Shown one piece after another: positions 33,490-44,565 of a stretch of 64,000 nucleotides of DNA (its first letter is position 1; every line of letters begins with the position of its first letter). A program made the translations under genes and the position numbers. The stretch lies in contig CALZFC010000090.1 of the NCBI GenBank assembly GCA_945643635.1, forward strand, positions 248,001 through 312,000, read 5' to 3'. Below the pieces are notes generated by a model. It was not told the origin of the DNA and searched no databases. It saw only the letters and a program-made list of their open reading frames with translations. This DNA is from Allodiplogaster sudhausi (taxonomy: Eukaryota; Nematoda; Chromadorea; Rhabditida; Diplogasteridae).

Positions 33490-33507
33490 TTCATATAACT
33501 ATTTTTT

Positions 33508-33549
33508 ATATTCTATAAAGATTGAGAGAGCTCAATCTTTATAGAATAT
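33508..33549. other. 19-bp hairpin (left copy)
   Basis: ATATTCTATAAAGATTGAG is followed by a 4-base loop and its exact reverse complement. It sits between the coiled-coil gene and the 61-aa frame. Function unknown; the same hairpin is at 52225-52266. Confidence 0.75.
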
Positions 33550-33599
33550 ATCTATTTTAACTCTTTTTTTGCTGTCATATTGCACTTTCCGCATCATTC

Positions 33600-34566
33600 T
33601 CTCCAAACCTTGATTGTTCTGACGAAGACCAACTGTCGTCGCCGACCTGCTTGGGGACCATTGTTCTGCTGAAGAAGAGCTTGTTCCTTTTCTCCACTTT
33701 TTGATTGTTGGATCGCCTCGTCGAGCTGTTTCTCTAGCCTGTCCGGGTAGACTTCGTCAGGGGTGGCCGGGGGCCAAAAATATCAGGCCCCGGCGCCCAG
33801 GGTAGGCCCCGGCCCCGGCCCCTGCCCCCAGGGTCGGCCCCGGCCCCTGGGGCCGGGGCCGGGGGCCGGGGCCTGGGGCCGGGGCCGGGGCCGGCCACCC
33901 CTGGACTTCGTACCATTCAGTCATTGAAGGAGTACAGTGAAGTATAATATAACTGTATTTTTCAGTCAGTTCGGGCATCTCTTGTCGCTTAATTTGTTCG
34001 AGAATCTCGATGCCAGGTTTCCCAACAATAACTTGAGACAGACGCGTTAGCTCCGCCTTCACTCCAATCATTATGTCGTTTTTAATCTCATCGCGCATCT
34101 TCTTGACATTTTGGATGACTTCGAGCATGTGAAATTGTTCGGCCTCGTTGGAATTCATGAGACATAGAATTTCACCGGGCATAGCAATTACTTTGTTAAC
34201 ATCGATTAAGTCACGCTCATATATCGATGACCCGGCGTTTTTCAGACGAGTGAGCATATCGCGATGCTCGTCAAGCACTTCTTTGACCCGGTGCCATTTG
34301 TTAGCGCGGGCACGTAGATTGCCCAGTGCATCTTCGGCATTCAAGGCGGAATTGTCGAGCTGCTTGTATGGCATGCAGGATAGCTGCTGCCGGTAAACCT
34401 TTTGTAAACGTCGCGCTTCAGCCGTCAACTTTTCGAGCTCATTAAGGAGAGATGCGGATGGGTAGATGTCCTCGTTCTGCACCACATTCTCGTTGTTTCG
34501 TAGAAAAGTTTCAAGCTCAGTTCGGCAGTTCTCCAATTTCAGAATATGGAGGTCGTTGTCCGTCAT
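33600..34566 (-). pseudogene. Coiled-coil protein gene interrupted by a MITE (left copy)
   Basis: The minus-strand frame runs from ATG 34566 (MTDNDLHILKLENC), just after a TTTTTCAG-like acceptor, through helical sequence (LLNELEKLTAEARRLQKVYR; LGNLRARANKWHRVKEVLDE; EILEQIKRQEMPELTEKY) to TEWYEV, where the GC-rich MITE interrupts it. Without element and target duplication the frame would continue YPDRLEKQLDEAIQQSKSGE. With the element it reads a Gly/Pro/Ala tail and stops at 33757. No domain is recognised; long helices suggest a structural or adaptor protein. The frame on both sides is otherwise open, so the insertion may be recent or spliced around. Confidence 0.6.
33758..33903. mobile_element. 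GC-rich hAT-type MITE inside a coding exon (left copy)
   Basis: A 146-bp element of almost pure G and C with inverted ends CAGGGGTGGCCG/CGGCCACCCCTG. It is flanked by a perfect 8-bp duplication, GACTTCGT (33750-33757 and 33904-33911). Insertion plus duplication adds 154 bases to the coiled-coil frame, so it shifts the frame. Confidence 0.9.
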
Positions 34567-34626
34567 GAATGCTTGCCTCTGAAAAATTATGATGTCGTTT
34601 TTAATTTCATCAAGCAATGAGGACAA

Positions 34627-36111
34627 GGAATAACCATATTATTACTCATATGTATGGACGACGCGTGCTAATTTCCCAAATACATAGCAAAGTAATTGCG
34701 GAGCCATGGTCTCATTCGTTAGCAAGAAGTTCGTAAATGTACACAAGCCACATACCAATACAAAGGTTCGCGATAGCCGTAATCGGATATAAACTTCTAA
34801 TTACAAGTTAGAAGATTGTGGATATGTGCATTTTGCAAGGGGTACTTATATATAGCTTGTAGTATTACGCAACTATATGTATGTATGTATGTCTCTCTCT
34901 CTTACCGTATGCATGTATGTACATATGTGCTTCCCCTTGTTATTCGCCCAATGCCTTTCTTTCTCTGTATATCCGCCTCTCTCTCTAATGAGAGGCACCT
35001 CTCTTAGGGAACTAAGCTCTTTTCCCTCGAGTGAGTGGAAAGATGCCGAAAAAAAGGGAAAAAAATCAAATAAAAAAATACAAAGATGGAAAAGAAATAG
35101 ACCGCTCACCTTATTTCGGAGTTAATTTGAAGATCGCCGTAGTCAGAGGAGAGGCTCGTCCCTGCAACGGAGTGTCATCTTCTTCAGTCTCTGTATGTCT
35201 ACGCGCCTATAGTATGCCGGGGGGGGGGGGGGTTGTTAGAAAAGAAGAGGATGGGGGGAAAGGAGGGTGAAGGCGGCCGGCCGACGTTTTCGTTTTTCAC
35301 CGAATGATTCTTCCTTCCTGAAAGTCGGAGGAGGAGGGGAGAAGAAGAAGTGGGAGAGAGAGATAGAACGAGAGAGAGAAAGAGAGACCAAGGGAGAGAG
35401 CCGCTACGATGAAATGTTAGGCATTGCAGTGAGAGAGGGAGAATATTAAGAAAAAGAACGTGAACAAGTGCGGTCTAATCAGACATAAGAATCTTTAACC
35501 ACGGCCATCTGGCCGATGACTTTGTGAAAGTGGGCAAGAGAAAAAAATCATGCTTGACATAAAGGATTTTTTTATCTCGAATCTCATCTATCCCTAAGAG
35601 AAAGAATGAAGTAAACAGACTTATATATTTCTATTATGACCAAAGTACTAATTGCATCCGGCTTTAAAGTTACTTTTAGAATAAATATCGCCTGAAAAGT
35701 AGACAGCTTTTTTCTATGTATGTATGTATGTACATTCATAGTAAAGGGTTTCGCTGTTTGGGTCCTACTGAGCAATAGAGACGCGCACAAAGATGCGGTA
35801 GTAGCTGCAAAATGAGTGCAATATTGCTCTAAAACTCTCTCTCTCTCTCTCTCTCCATCTCTCAAATTTTTCAAAGTTGCCGCTTCTCTCTCTCTCCCGC
35901 AGTGGCTGCTCTGCACACTAAAAGCCTCAGTCATTCGTTGGCAATCCCTTTCAACCTCCTCTATCGCTGTCATTTCCTCCTCACTCTCTGTAGTCTACCA
36001 TTGCGTCTCTCTTTCTTTCTCATACGACTTAATCAAAGGAAAATACTTAAGTGACTCAACATCTACATAGATGGACACTCCATTCTTGTCGCGGAACGGC
36101 GTTCAGTGGTT
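34627..36111. other. Gene-poor stretch incl. left-only segment 35563-35923
   Basis: Contains a TATG microsatellite (34877-34892), a poly-G run (35219-35232, length differs between arms), GA-rich patches and, at 35563-35923, 361 bases absent from the right arm (joined at 50201/50202). No gene supported. Confidence 0.6.
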
Positions 36112-39034
36112 TAAGAGAGCCTCTCTGTAAGGATCAAGCAGCCCTCCAGGGGGGCCTGCCCCGGGGTAAAAATTTTTGATTTGGCTATCCAAAATTTAAT
36201 CAGGGGTACCTATGTGCACTATGAAGAAAATTAGAAGGTCAATTTTGTTATAAAATTTTGTTATAAAAAAAAAAAAGATTCAGCACGTGCTTCTTTTCAA
36301 AAAAGCTCCATATCAAAATTTCATAAAATTATCATCTTCCATGAAAAAAACGCATTTTTCGATTTTTCTGCCATTGTCAGAAAATGACCTAAAACTATTC
36401 GAATCGCTGTATTTTCAATGTTTTCAGTGAGAACAGAATGTGGATAGTACTATTCAGTACGCGACAAAATTCTCTACAACATACATCCATTACATCTGGA
36501 TAGGGCGTCCCTACCAATGACTCGATTTTCCTAAGGCGGTCGCGTCAAAACTAACAGATCCGCATTTTCCAACTTTTCGTGCAATCTTAATGTTTCTTAC
36601 TCATCCAATGCATCATTCTGCTCCACGAAGCACACAAAGGTCAGAACCGATGATGTCCCATGGTAAAAGCCCGCAAAAGGGTTTGCACGCGCGCGGCTTC
36701 GAACACTTTTACCTGTTCACGGAAAAAAATTTTTTGAAAAAATTTTTTTGGCATTTAATATTGTAACTGGGGCCCAGTGCCATGCCCGACTATGTTTTCA
36801 CATTCGAAATCCAACGTCTGGATCTGGGGCACGCCCTACTGGAGGCATACGGAGAAGCTCTCTTAATAGTTGTTTGCCACTTTTAATATAAATTAAGATC
36901 AACTTTTGAAAATAATGAAGACTAGGCAAGATGGACATTCTCATATTGCAACGAAGAGTTAACTTTTATGCTGGAGTATCCCTATTCAGTACGCGACATA
37001 ATTTTCTACAACATACATAAATTACATCTGGATAGGGCGTCCCTACCAATGACAGTATCGATTTTCCTAAGGCGGTCGCGTCAAAACTAACAGATCCCCA
37101 TTTTCCAACTTTTCGTGCAATCTTAATGTTTCTTACTCATCCAATGCATCATTCTGCTCCACGAAGCACACAAAGGTCAGAACCGATGTTTGTTTTACAG
37201 ATGTCCCATGGTAAAAGCCCGCAAAAAGGTTTGCACGCGCGCGGCTTCGAACCTGGGACCCATGACTTTCGACGTGCACAACCAATTGGCTAAAATGACG
37301 TTATAAAATTCATTTCTGGAAAATGCCAAAACCAATCTTAAAGGTTGACCTATCAGCCGATATCTATTTTTGCGCTTTATCGAAAGAAATATATCCGCCA
37401 AACAGTGTAAATTGACGGTAAGGTCAAATAAGTGGCCAAAATATTCGAACCCAAAAAAGTAGATCAAAAAAGCTATTCATCATAACGTGATGTATGGGAA
37501 AGTTGTTCGTCTGAGCGAAAGCTATAGAATGGCATATTACATGTGGATATTAGTTCAATCCTCGAGCAATAACAGCCGCGAAAATTTCCCCCAAAAATAT
37601 TGACTTTTCAACGGATTCCAGGGCACGTTTTCGGTACTCTTACTAATAGAGAGGACATTCTTTATCAGTCATTATTATCTATTCGGCTGGAGTACCGAAA
37701 AAGTGCCCTGAAGTCCTTTGAAAAGTAAATTTGTTGGTGATACATTTATTGCTCGCGGATTGAACTTATCTCCACATGTTATATGGCATTCTATAGCTTT
37801 CCCTCAGACGAACTACTTTCCCACACATCACGTTATGATGAATAGCTTTTTTGATTTACTTTTTTGTTTCGAATATTTTGGCCACTTATTTGACCTTACC
37901 GTCAATTTACACTGTTTGGCGGATATATTTATTTCGATAGAGCGCAAAAATAGCTATCGGATGATAGGTCAACCTTTAAGATTGGTTTTGGCATTTTCCA
38001 GAAATGAATTTTATAACGTCATTTTAACCAATTGAAAGTCATGGGTCCCAGGTTCGAAGCCGCGCGCGTGCAAACCCTTTTGCGGGCTTTTACCACGGGA
38101 CATCTGTAAAACAAACATCGATTCTGACCTTTGTGTGCTACGTGGAGCAGAATGATGCATTGGATGAGTAAGAAACATTAAGATTGCACGAAAAGTTGGA
38201 AAATGCGGATCTGTTAGTTTTGACGCGACCGATTTAGGAAAATCGATACTGTCATTGGTAGGGACGCCCTATCCAGATGTAATGGATGTATGTTGTAGAG
38301 AATTTTGTCGCGTACTGAATAGTACTATCCACATTCTGTTCTCACTGAAAACATTGAAAATACAGCGATTCGAATAGTTTTAGGTCATTTCTGACAATGG
38401 CAGAAAAATCGAAAAATGCGTTTTTTCATGGAAGATGATAATTTTATGAAATTTTGATATGGAGCTTTTTTGAAAAGAAGCACGTGCTGAATGGAATGTA
38501 ATAGTTCATTTTATGTTACAACAAGAATTTAACTTCTTTTCACTCATTCCTTGAATCCTACATATCCGAGGTTCCCATATTTGAGCCTATTTTCCACCCC
38601 TTAAGGGTAGTGCACACGAAGCGAAAAGAATATATGTTATACAGTTTTTAATGCTCTACATTTTGAGATATAACACCCACACACAAATGAGTATAAGGTA
38701 CTTAACCGTAAAAATTCAAATATTAAAAGTAATTTTTAGATGTGAAAAAAATAGTTTACTTTAAGACTTCTGGGCTGATTTTGTTCAGAATCCAACGTTG
38801 ATTCCGTTAAAAAAAATAAAATTGAAAAAAATATTGAGTTTGAAGCGAGATACATCAATTCAGAAATTATCCACACTTTTACCTGTTCACGGAAAAATAT
38901 TTTTTGAAAAAATTTTTTTGCCATTTAATATTGTTACTGGGGCCCAGTGCCATGCCCGACTATGTTTTCACATTCGAAATCCAACGTCTGGATCTGGGGC
39001 ACGCCCTACTGGAGGCATACAGAGAGGCTCTCTT
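36112..39034. mobile_element. 2.9-kb hairpin-like element, TTAA-flanked (left copy)
   Basis: The outer ends are inverted copies of TTAAGAGAGCCTCTCTGTA (36112 and 39034 inward). Inside, roughly 36280-37600 pairs with 37690-38491 as a large inverted repeat; the first half carries an internal duplication of about 0.5 kb (blocks at 36460 and 36985). Each hairpin arm includes TAGCCAATTGG... and GGTTCGAAGCC, resembling polymerase III A and B boxes of tRNA-derived elements. No transposase is seen, so it is non-autonomous if mobile. The TTAA ends suggest TTAA-targeted insertion (inference). Confidence 0.65.
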
Positions 39035-39155
39035 AATATGCTGGCCTGTTATCACTAATAATACTCTTTTAGACGGTGAGGGAAGAGAGAGAGTTGGAAT
39101 GGCAAAGTTTATTGTTCAATCGTTGAATCGCATCAAATACAAAAAGGAATATTAA
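38953..39155 (+). other. Open frame with coding-like composition, repeated
   Basis: MPDYVFTFEIQRLDLGHALL starts at 38952-38954 after GGGGCCCAG. The first 100 bases are also present at 36778-36870 and in both mirrored places. Codon-like, but no relatives recognised; it may be a captured exon. Confidence 0.3.
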
Positions 39156-40430
39156 AGGCAAGTAGATGTAGACTGGGAAACAATGGGAGACACAAATAAT
39201 CATCAATCGTCGCCTTCTTTTAAATGAAATAATGGGGAGGGGCTTGTCTTCGTTTCGCATCCTGATCCACGATATTTCGTCTTGACGGAATTCTTCTGCT
39301 TCTTTACTTAACAGTATTTCTCCGGGAAGATATTCGTTTAACAGTCTTACTGTTCACCGGAAACGAAAGATTCCATTAGAATCTTGTCAACAAGTGCCCA
39401 GCGGCGATATCTATGTATGTATTAGATCAACCGATAGAATGTCAAAAGTGTCAAAGTACACTTCACAGAATTAGTAGCGAATTTATGTACATTTACATAT
39501 TTCGCGACAATTCTTAATCCTTTCGCACAGGCGACAGTGTTTTGTCTAGTAGAGCCTAGAACCCCATATGTATGCATGTATAAGGCAACTTGCCAACATG
39601 GACAATTCTCTTATTATCGGGCTTTAACCAACAAAATCACTTCTCCTAGTTTATTATTTTAGATGAAAACTTCAAAAAAGTATTAAAAGAATTAAAATTG
39701 TGCAAACGGAAGAGAAAAAGAATAAATAGATAGAAGGAAACAAGCAAATTGCACTCAATTCTTATTGTTAGTGCTTTTGTAAATTCATTTTTGTTTTTCT
39801 AAAAGTTCAGAAAGCTCAATTTTAGTTTATTTACGTTTTGGCCAGGTGCTGTGTTTCCTCAGTTCCCAGGCGCTGTAAATTTAATTTTTGCTAATTGGCT
39901 AAGATGTTAAAGGCATTTATTTGTTTGTTTTCTCCGTTTTGCGACTTTTACGGTGGAACATTGTTATGTAACACACGTGGTAAACAATTATTAAAATAAA
40001 GAAAGAAAACATAATAAAACAGAAAATCGGGGACATAGGGAAATAAGAGATAATGGATACAAGAGGAGGACTAGGCGAGAGTGAGAGACTGTGGAGATTC
40101 CTTACTTAGAGAATTAAACTGTCTGGAGGCCCTAACAAAGTATGCGTTTGCCCTGCACTTAAGTTTAGAATTATGGATATGAAGATTAAAGGAGCATGAA
40201 CACCCAAAACTCCTACACGGAAAATCCTGTATGTTTCTGCCGAGATAATGTAGCGGAAACGCGAACACGCGGACTCGTGAAAGTTGCGAAAATTTTTGAA
40301 AGTGAAACCTTGCCAGCTTGTTTCAATTCTTTTTTTGTTGTTCTATATTGTGTTTTGCTCGACTAGTTAACTAAGTTACGCTATTTCCGGAAGTACCGCT
40401 ATTTTAGGGAGCTAAAGAACAAAAAAAAGT
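39156..40430. other. No gene seen
   Basis: AT-rich DNA shared by both arms. No exon that can be supported. Confidence 0.5.
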
Positions 40431-40660
40431 TTTAGAGTTCAGGGTCTCAGCTAAGCTTAGGGAGTTAAAGAAGAGTTAAGGAGTTTTTAGAGTTCAGGGT
40501 CTCAGCTAAGCTTAGGGAGTTAAAGAAGAGTTAAGGAGTTTTTTGAGTTCAGGGTCTCAGCTAAGCTTAGAGAGTTAAAGAAGAGTTGAGGAGTTTTTAG
40601 AGTTCAGGGTCTCAGCTAAGCTTAGGGAGTTAAAGAAGATCTAATGAGTTTTTAGCTGGA
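40431..40660. repeat. Tandem repeat, ~61-bp unit, about 4 copies (left)
   Basis: Units contain GTCTCAGCTAAGCTTAGGGA followed by AGTTAAAGAAGAGTTAAGGA. The mirrored array is at about 45465-45695 with the same number of units. Confidence 0.88.
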
Positions 40661-40670
40661 GGGCAAGAAG

Positions 40671-42510
40671 AGAAAGGAAAACATCAAAGGTTTGAAGAAG
40701 AGTTCAGAGCACGCCAAAGAGCTTACGAATACAGCACAGCAGAAAGCATGCTCAGTATGAGAGTTTAAGTAATTCAATGCACTAATAAAGACTCCTAATT
40801 TTTCGCTCCACTGCAAGTAGAGCTAAGAAGGCCATCTCAGCTCGACGTAACGCCGAGCCAAGAATGCCATCTCAGTTCGACGGCACGCCGAGCCAAGACG
40901 GCAAACTCAGCTCCACTGAACGCAGAGCCAAGAAATCCATCTCAGCTCTGCGTAATGCAGAACCAAGGACGGCAGAGTCAAGTTGAGGAGCAACTCAAGC
41001 TTGGGAAATTAAACCGGCTTTGGACAGAAAGCGCTGGATGCCTATGTATTTGCGCAACCTATACTGGCCGAGGGGCTCTTTATGGCTCTCTCTATTTTTT
41101 ATTCAATTTTAAAGAGTTTTTGTGAACATATGGCTGCTCGAGACAGCCCGGAATTGGCAAAGTGCCAAAATAATGAGGTGCAAGGAAGTGCGAAGAAATG
41201 AGCGAAATGAGGTGCAATGTGTGTTTTTCTGCTTGCCCAGATTTTTTAGCGATTTATTATGCATGTTAACGTTAAGTTTTGAGTACTTACAGAGTTGTAA
41301 GCAGCATAATTGAGACTTTTGAGTTTAAAGAGCCAAAGGTCCTCGCACGAATTTGATCATACTGTAGACGGAAAGAGTTTTACTGAGAGCTTATTGGTCG
41401 GCTGAGGGGAGGAGCTTATGTCTTGTTTTCTTAATTCTCTCGATGGTGGTGCGTTCTCGCTTGTTCTCTGCCTGTGCGCTTCGGTTGCAAGAACTGACTC
41501 AGGTGAACCCTCGAGCAGCTAGAATTTATTTAACTGAGCATTTGTTTGTTGTTTTGTTTAGTAACAACGGCACATCGGGCGAAGCCCTCGATCGGGCGAC
41601 TTCTTACGAAAGGATACATCCATTATGTTTCTCCTTTTTGGCAATTTTTAAACGATTTACATATTACCGAGCTATTTTCCCTTTTTTTAATGCTTCCTCC
41701 GTTGATGTTTTTCGCAGTTTTCCACGACCACTAGGCCATAAGTTATCAATTACAAAATATTTTCAATACAAGAAGCAGTTTTAATACATTTATGATTTAC
41801 TTCATCTTCCTGATTCAGAGGCCCGCTCGCTTCGATCCGATTGAGTGAAAACCTGCTCGGCTGAAGTGGAAGCCGCTGTCAACAATCAGGTACACGTCAG
41901 CATCTTTCGCCAAATTAAACAGATGCGATTCATTTGTCATTTATGGCCACTGATGAGTTTGTAGTTATATGGCAATTTAGATGTGTTTATGATTGCAATA
42001 CACAAAAAAAAACAACACAGCGGGATTATATCGGCATGCCTTCTTGCAGATATAATCCTGCTGTGTTGTCTTTGCAACAATGCTTATGTTCTTTATCGTT
42101 TACGGAATTAGTCTATACTGTTCTGATTTCTGAAAGGAAATTCGGTATTCTTGGGGTTGTGGACAGTGTTGAACAAGGGCGGTGCATGTGCCTTGCTGAA
42201 CCCACCTGGTTTGATCAAAATCGTGTTGAACCCACCCCCCCCCCTCTCGAATTACTCAGAGAAAAAACTTTTTTGCTTGAAGAATGGAATTTACCCAACA
42301 TATGATGTTTGATCGATAAAAAGAATTTTTTTGGCTTTGCATCCTCCTTCCTTTTCACCACCCCTGGCTTAGAGATATGCACCGGACCCTGTTTAGCACT
42401 GGTTATTTCTTAGACTAACAGATTTTCTAGTGTTTGTTTCTTAAGAATATATTTGAAGGCTTATAAACTCTACTGGACTCTTTCTGGAGTTACAGGACTC
42501 CTCGCATTCA
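40671..42510. other. Left-arm-only segment of 1.84 kb
   Basis: In the right arm the flanks CAAGAAG and CCGCATCCTCG are directly joined (45451-45458 region). The segment holds a second tandem repeat (40815-40990, degenerate units with CCATCTCAGCTC and GCCGAGCCAAGA), a MITE, and no supported gene. Confidence 0.85.
42164..42401. mobile_element. MITE of the CAGTG family
   Basis: Ends CAGTGTTGAACAAGGGCGG and CCGGACCCTGTTTAGCACTG. Target duplication not clear. Interior has a poly-C run like the 17.7-kb copy. Confidence 0.65.
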
Positions 42511-42810
42511 CCGCATCCTCGTACAGCTGAACGGAGAGCGAGCGCAACAGGGCGCCAAGCACTCTTCGCATCCTGGGCGACCTTCTTGCAGTCGACGAGA
42601 AGGTTTGCTGCAGCAATTTTTTGCAAGTACTTTATTATTCCAATCTAGTGTGCTTTTAGGCCTAAGCCTTAAGGAAAAGAGATGTTTGCTTTAAAAAATT
42701 CCTTTTTCATTTCTGTGTTACGTAGTTTTTTTTTATTTGATGCTTTCTCGAGTTACAGGACTCCGCATATTCTCCGCGCCCATGAGGTTCTTTATGTTTC
42801 TCTCTATCTC
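42440..42810. repeat. Two related exon-like fragments in tandem
   Basis: On the minus strand two stretches (about 42560-42490 and 42790-42735) share GGAGTCCTGTAACTC and the coding-like reading ARSPVTPE / MRSPVTRE. The first adjoins IAAANLLVDCKKVAQDAK. They look like a diverged internal duplication of a gene piece; family not recognised. Confidence 0.4.
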
Positions 42811-43756
42811 TCTCTTTGTCTCTTTCTCTCACTCTCTCTCTTTCTCCCTCACCCTATTCCACATGATTAACACAGACATTAGAAGAAGTGAAATGCAAAA
42901 TGTAAAGGCCGAAAAAAAAACTAGGCTGCGGCGAGGTTCGCGGAAGGGTCGACTTGCGCTGAGCGCTATTTGTCATGTTCGTCGACCCCTAAACGCTACT
43001 TTGACCAAGATAACATGTCCAGCTGTTCTCTCGTAGGTTGGTACTCCCACATCCCGAAAATAAACTGTTTATGACTTATATAACAAATAAACAAAATAAG
43101 CAGGAACAAGCAGTTCCCATTATGTGTTCAATGTGAGAAACGTTTGATTTTCAAAAAAAGTATTTTCCCGCAAGTGGGCCGGTGGTCAACCCAAATTAGG
43201 CAAAACGAGCACCCAAAATATAAATTCACCAAATGTCAACTTGGATAGTTATGTTCGGTGGAAAACACTATTTTAGCTTTCTTATGAATAAGTTGTATTC
43301 ATCCGTTTCTACTCCTTTCGCGGGAAGGTGCTCTTCTATCCCTCGCTTCAATTATACATGCTTTTTCTTATAAAGATATCCGCTCGCAATTTAATATGCG
43401 TTGTGTAGATTTAAATGCGAGTGTAGAACCTACAATATGAACAAAGTAGAGCATTGTTAATTTCTACAATAAGTTCTGCCGCCGTAGTAAACTGTCGTTT
43501 TCTCGGGTGAAAACTCGGGAGAATGTAACTGAACCTAAGGAATATCACCCGAGGTTTCGGTTGAAGATTCAGCCGAGATGCTCCTCGGAGGACATACGCC
43601 ACCCCATACTTCCCTCCAACTCGAAGAAAACACGCAAAACTTTGTCCCTATGAGTAACCGAAGCTAGATGCAACCGCACCTCATAGCCAACATGCATCCT
43701 ATACGCCACCTGGCACATTGAACGATCAGCTTCAAGGATTTCTGTGTGCTCCCTGT

Positions 43757-43769
43757 CACTAGTCTTCCA

Positions 43770-43815
<46 letters not shown>

Positions 43816-44045
43816 GTCACTAGTATTCGACGAACTCTTTCATTTTCTGTCACTTGCCTTCCACGAACTCTCTCTCTCTCTCTCTCTTTCTCTCTATCAC
43901 TAGCATTATACGAACTCTCTCTCTCTCTCTCTCCCTCTGTCTGTCACTAGGCATTCCACGAACTCTTTCACTCTCCTCTCTCTCTCTCTCACTTCATATC
44001 TACACTTGTCTTCCACAACCTCTCTCTCTCCCTCTCTCTGTCTCT
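43757..44045. repeat. Minisatellite, 35-60 bp units, in spacer
   Basis: About six units of CTGTCACTAG..TTC.ACGAACTC joined by CT arrays of varying length (starts near 43757, 43816, 43849, 43896, 43941 and 44005). Confidence 0.75.
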
Positions 44046-44179
44046 TACTGTCTGCCAACCATCTCATATGGCCTGGCTCGTCGCCCGCGGCCACCCTAGT
44101 CCCGCCAACTTTCAATGATGTACGTGCCCAACACATTGCATTTTTCATTGCAGCTCGACAACTGTTTCATTCATTCAGC

Positions 44180-44565
44180 TTTACCAAAACGGTATAAAGA
44201 AGACAGGGAAAAGTCACAGGAAAGGGTTCACAAATATCATCTACATTCGATCTATTTTGGAATTCTGTACTACTGTTTATTCTCCATTTCTTGTGAAAGA
44301 TATTCGCACTCTTGAGAAAGTTCAGAATTATGTAACTCGTCGCATATTTCATAGGTGTCTAGGTTATGATTATAATTCTATGCCTCATAGCGAGCAGCGA
44401 AATAGAACCCTCAATCTGCCTTCTTTAGCAAATCGTAGAGAAGCTATTGATCAAGACCTCATGCGCAAGCTTATATTTGGTCGTACTAGGTTATCTAACA
44501 AGTGCCCCCACCATCTCGTTTTCAAGCACTCTAGAACCCGCGGCCTCTCCTTTAAAGGAGCATGA
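44180..44565 (+). mobile_element. LINE reverse-transcriptase C-terminal fragment
   Basis: The frame reads YIRSILEFCTTVYSPFLVKD, then IRTLEKVQNYVTRRIF, then RTLNLPSLANRREAIDQDL. This is the usual end of the reverse transcriptase of non-LTR retrotransposons (LEYCSPVWSP.. and the thumb region). No upstream catalytic part, so 5'-truncated and dead. Confidence 0.8.

Larger units (their letters stand above)
26283..43186 (+). repeat. Left arm of a giant imperfect palindrome
   Basis: From 26283 inward, the sequence matches the reverse complement of 57386 inward. Coordinate pairs sum to 83,669 in the outer part, about 85,762-85,774 after 32.7 kb, 86,125 after 35.9 kb and about 87,966 near the centre; the jumps are three segments found only in this arm. 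Paired features include MSP, the cysteine-rich gene, the coiled-coil gene and all nested elements. Compared stretches differ by occasional substitutions and small indels only. Confidence 0.95.

Noticed and set aside
33734..33916. Gly/Pro/Ala-rich open frame
   Set aside because: It is translation of the GC-only MITE, not a protein-coding gene.
36700..38060. tRNA genes suggested by GGTTCGAAGCC
   Set aside because: No cloverleaf or acceptor stem can be drawn around the box; better explained as tRNA-derived repeat sequence.
40431..40660. CRISPR-like regular repeats
   Set aside because: Units are contiguous tandem repeats without unique spacers, in a eukaryotic genome.
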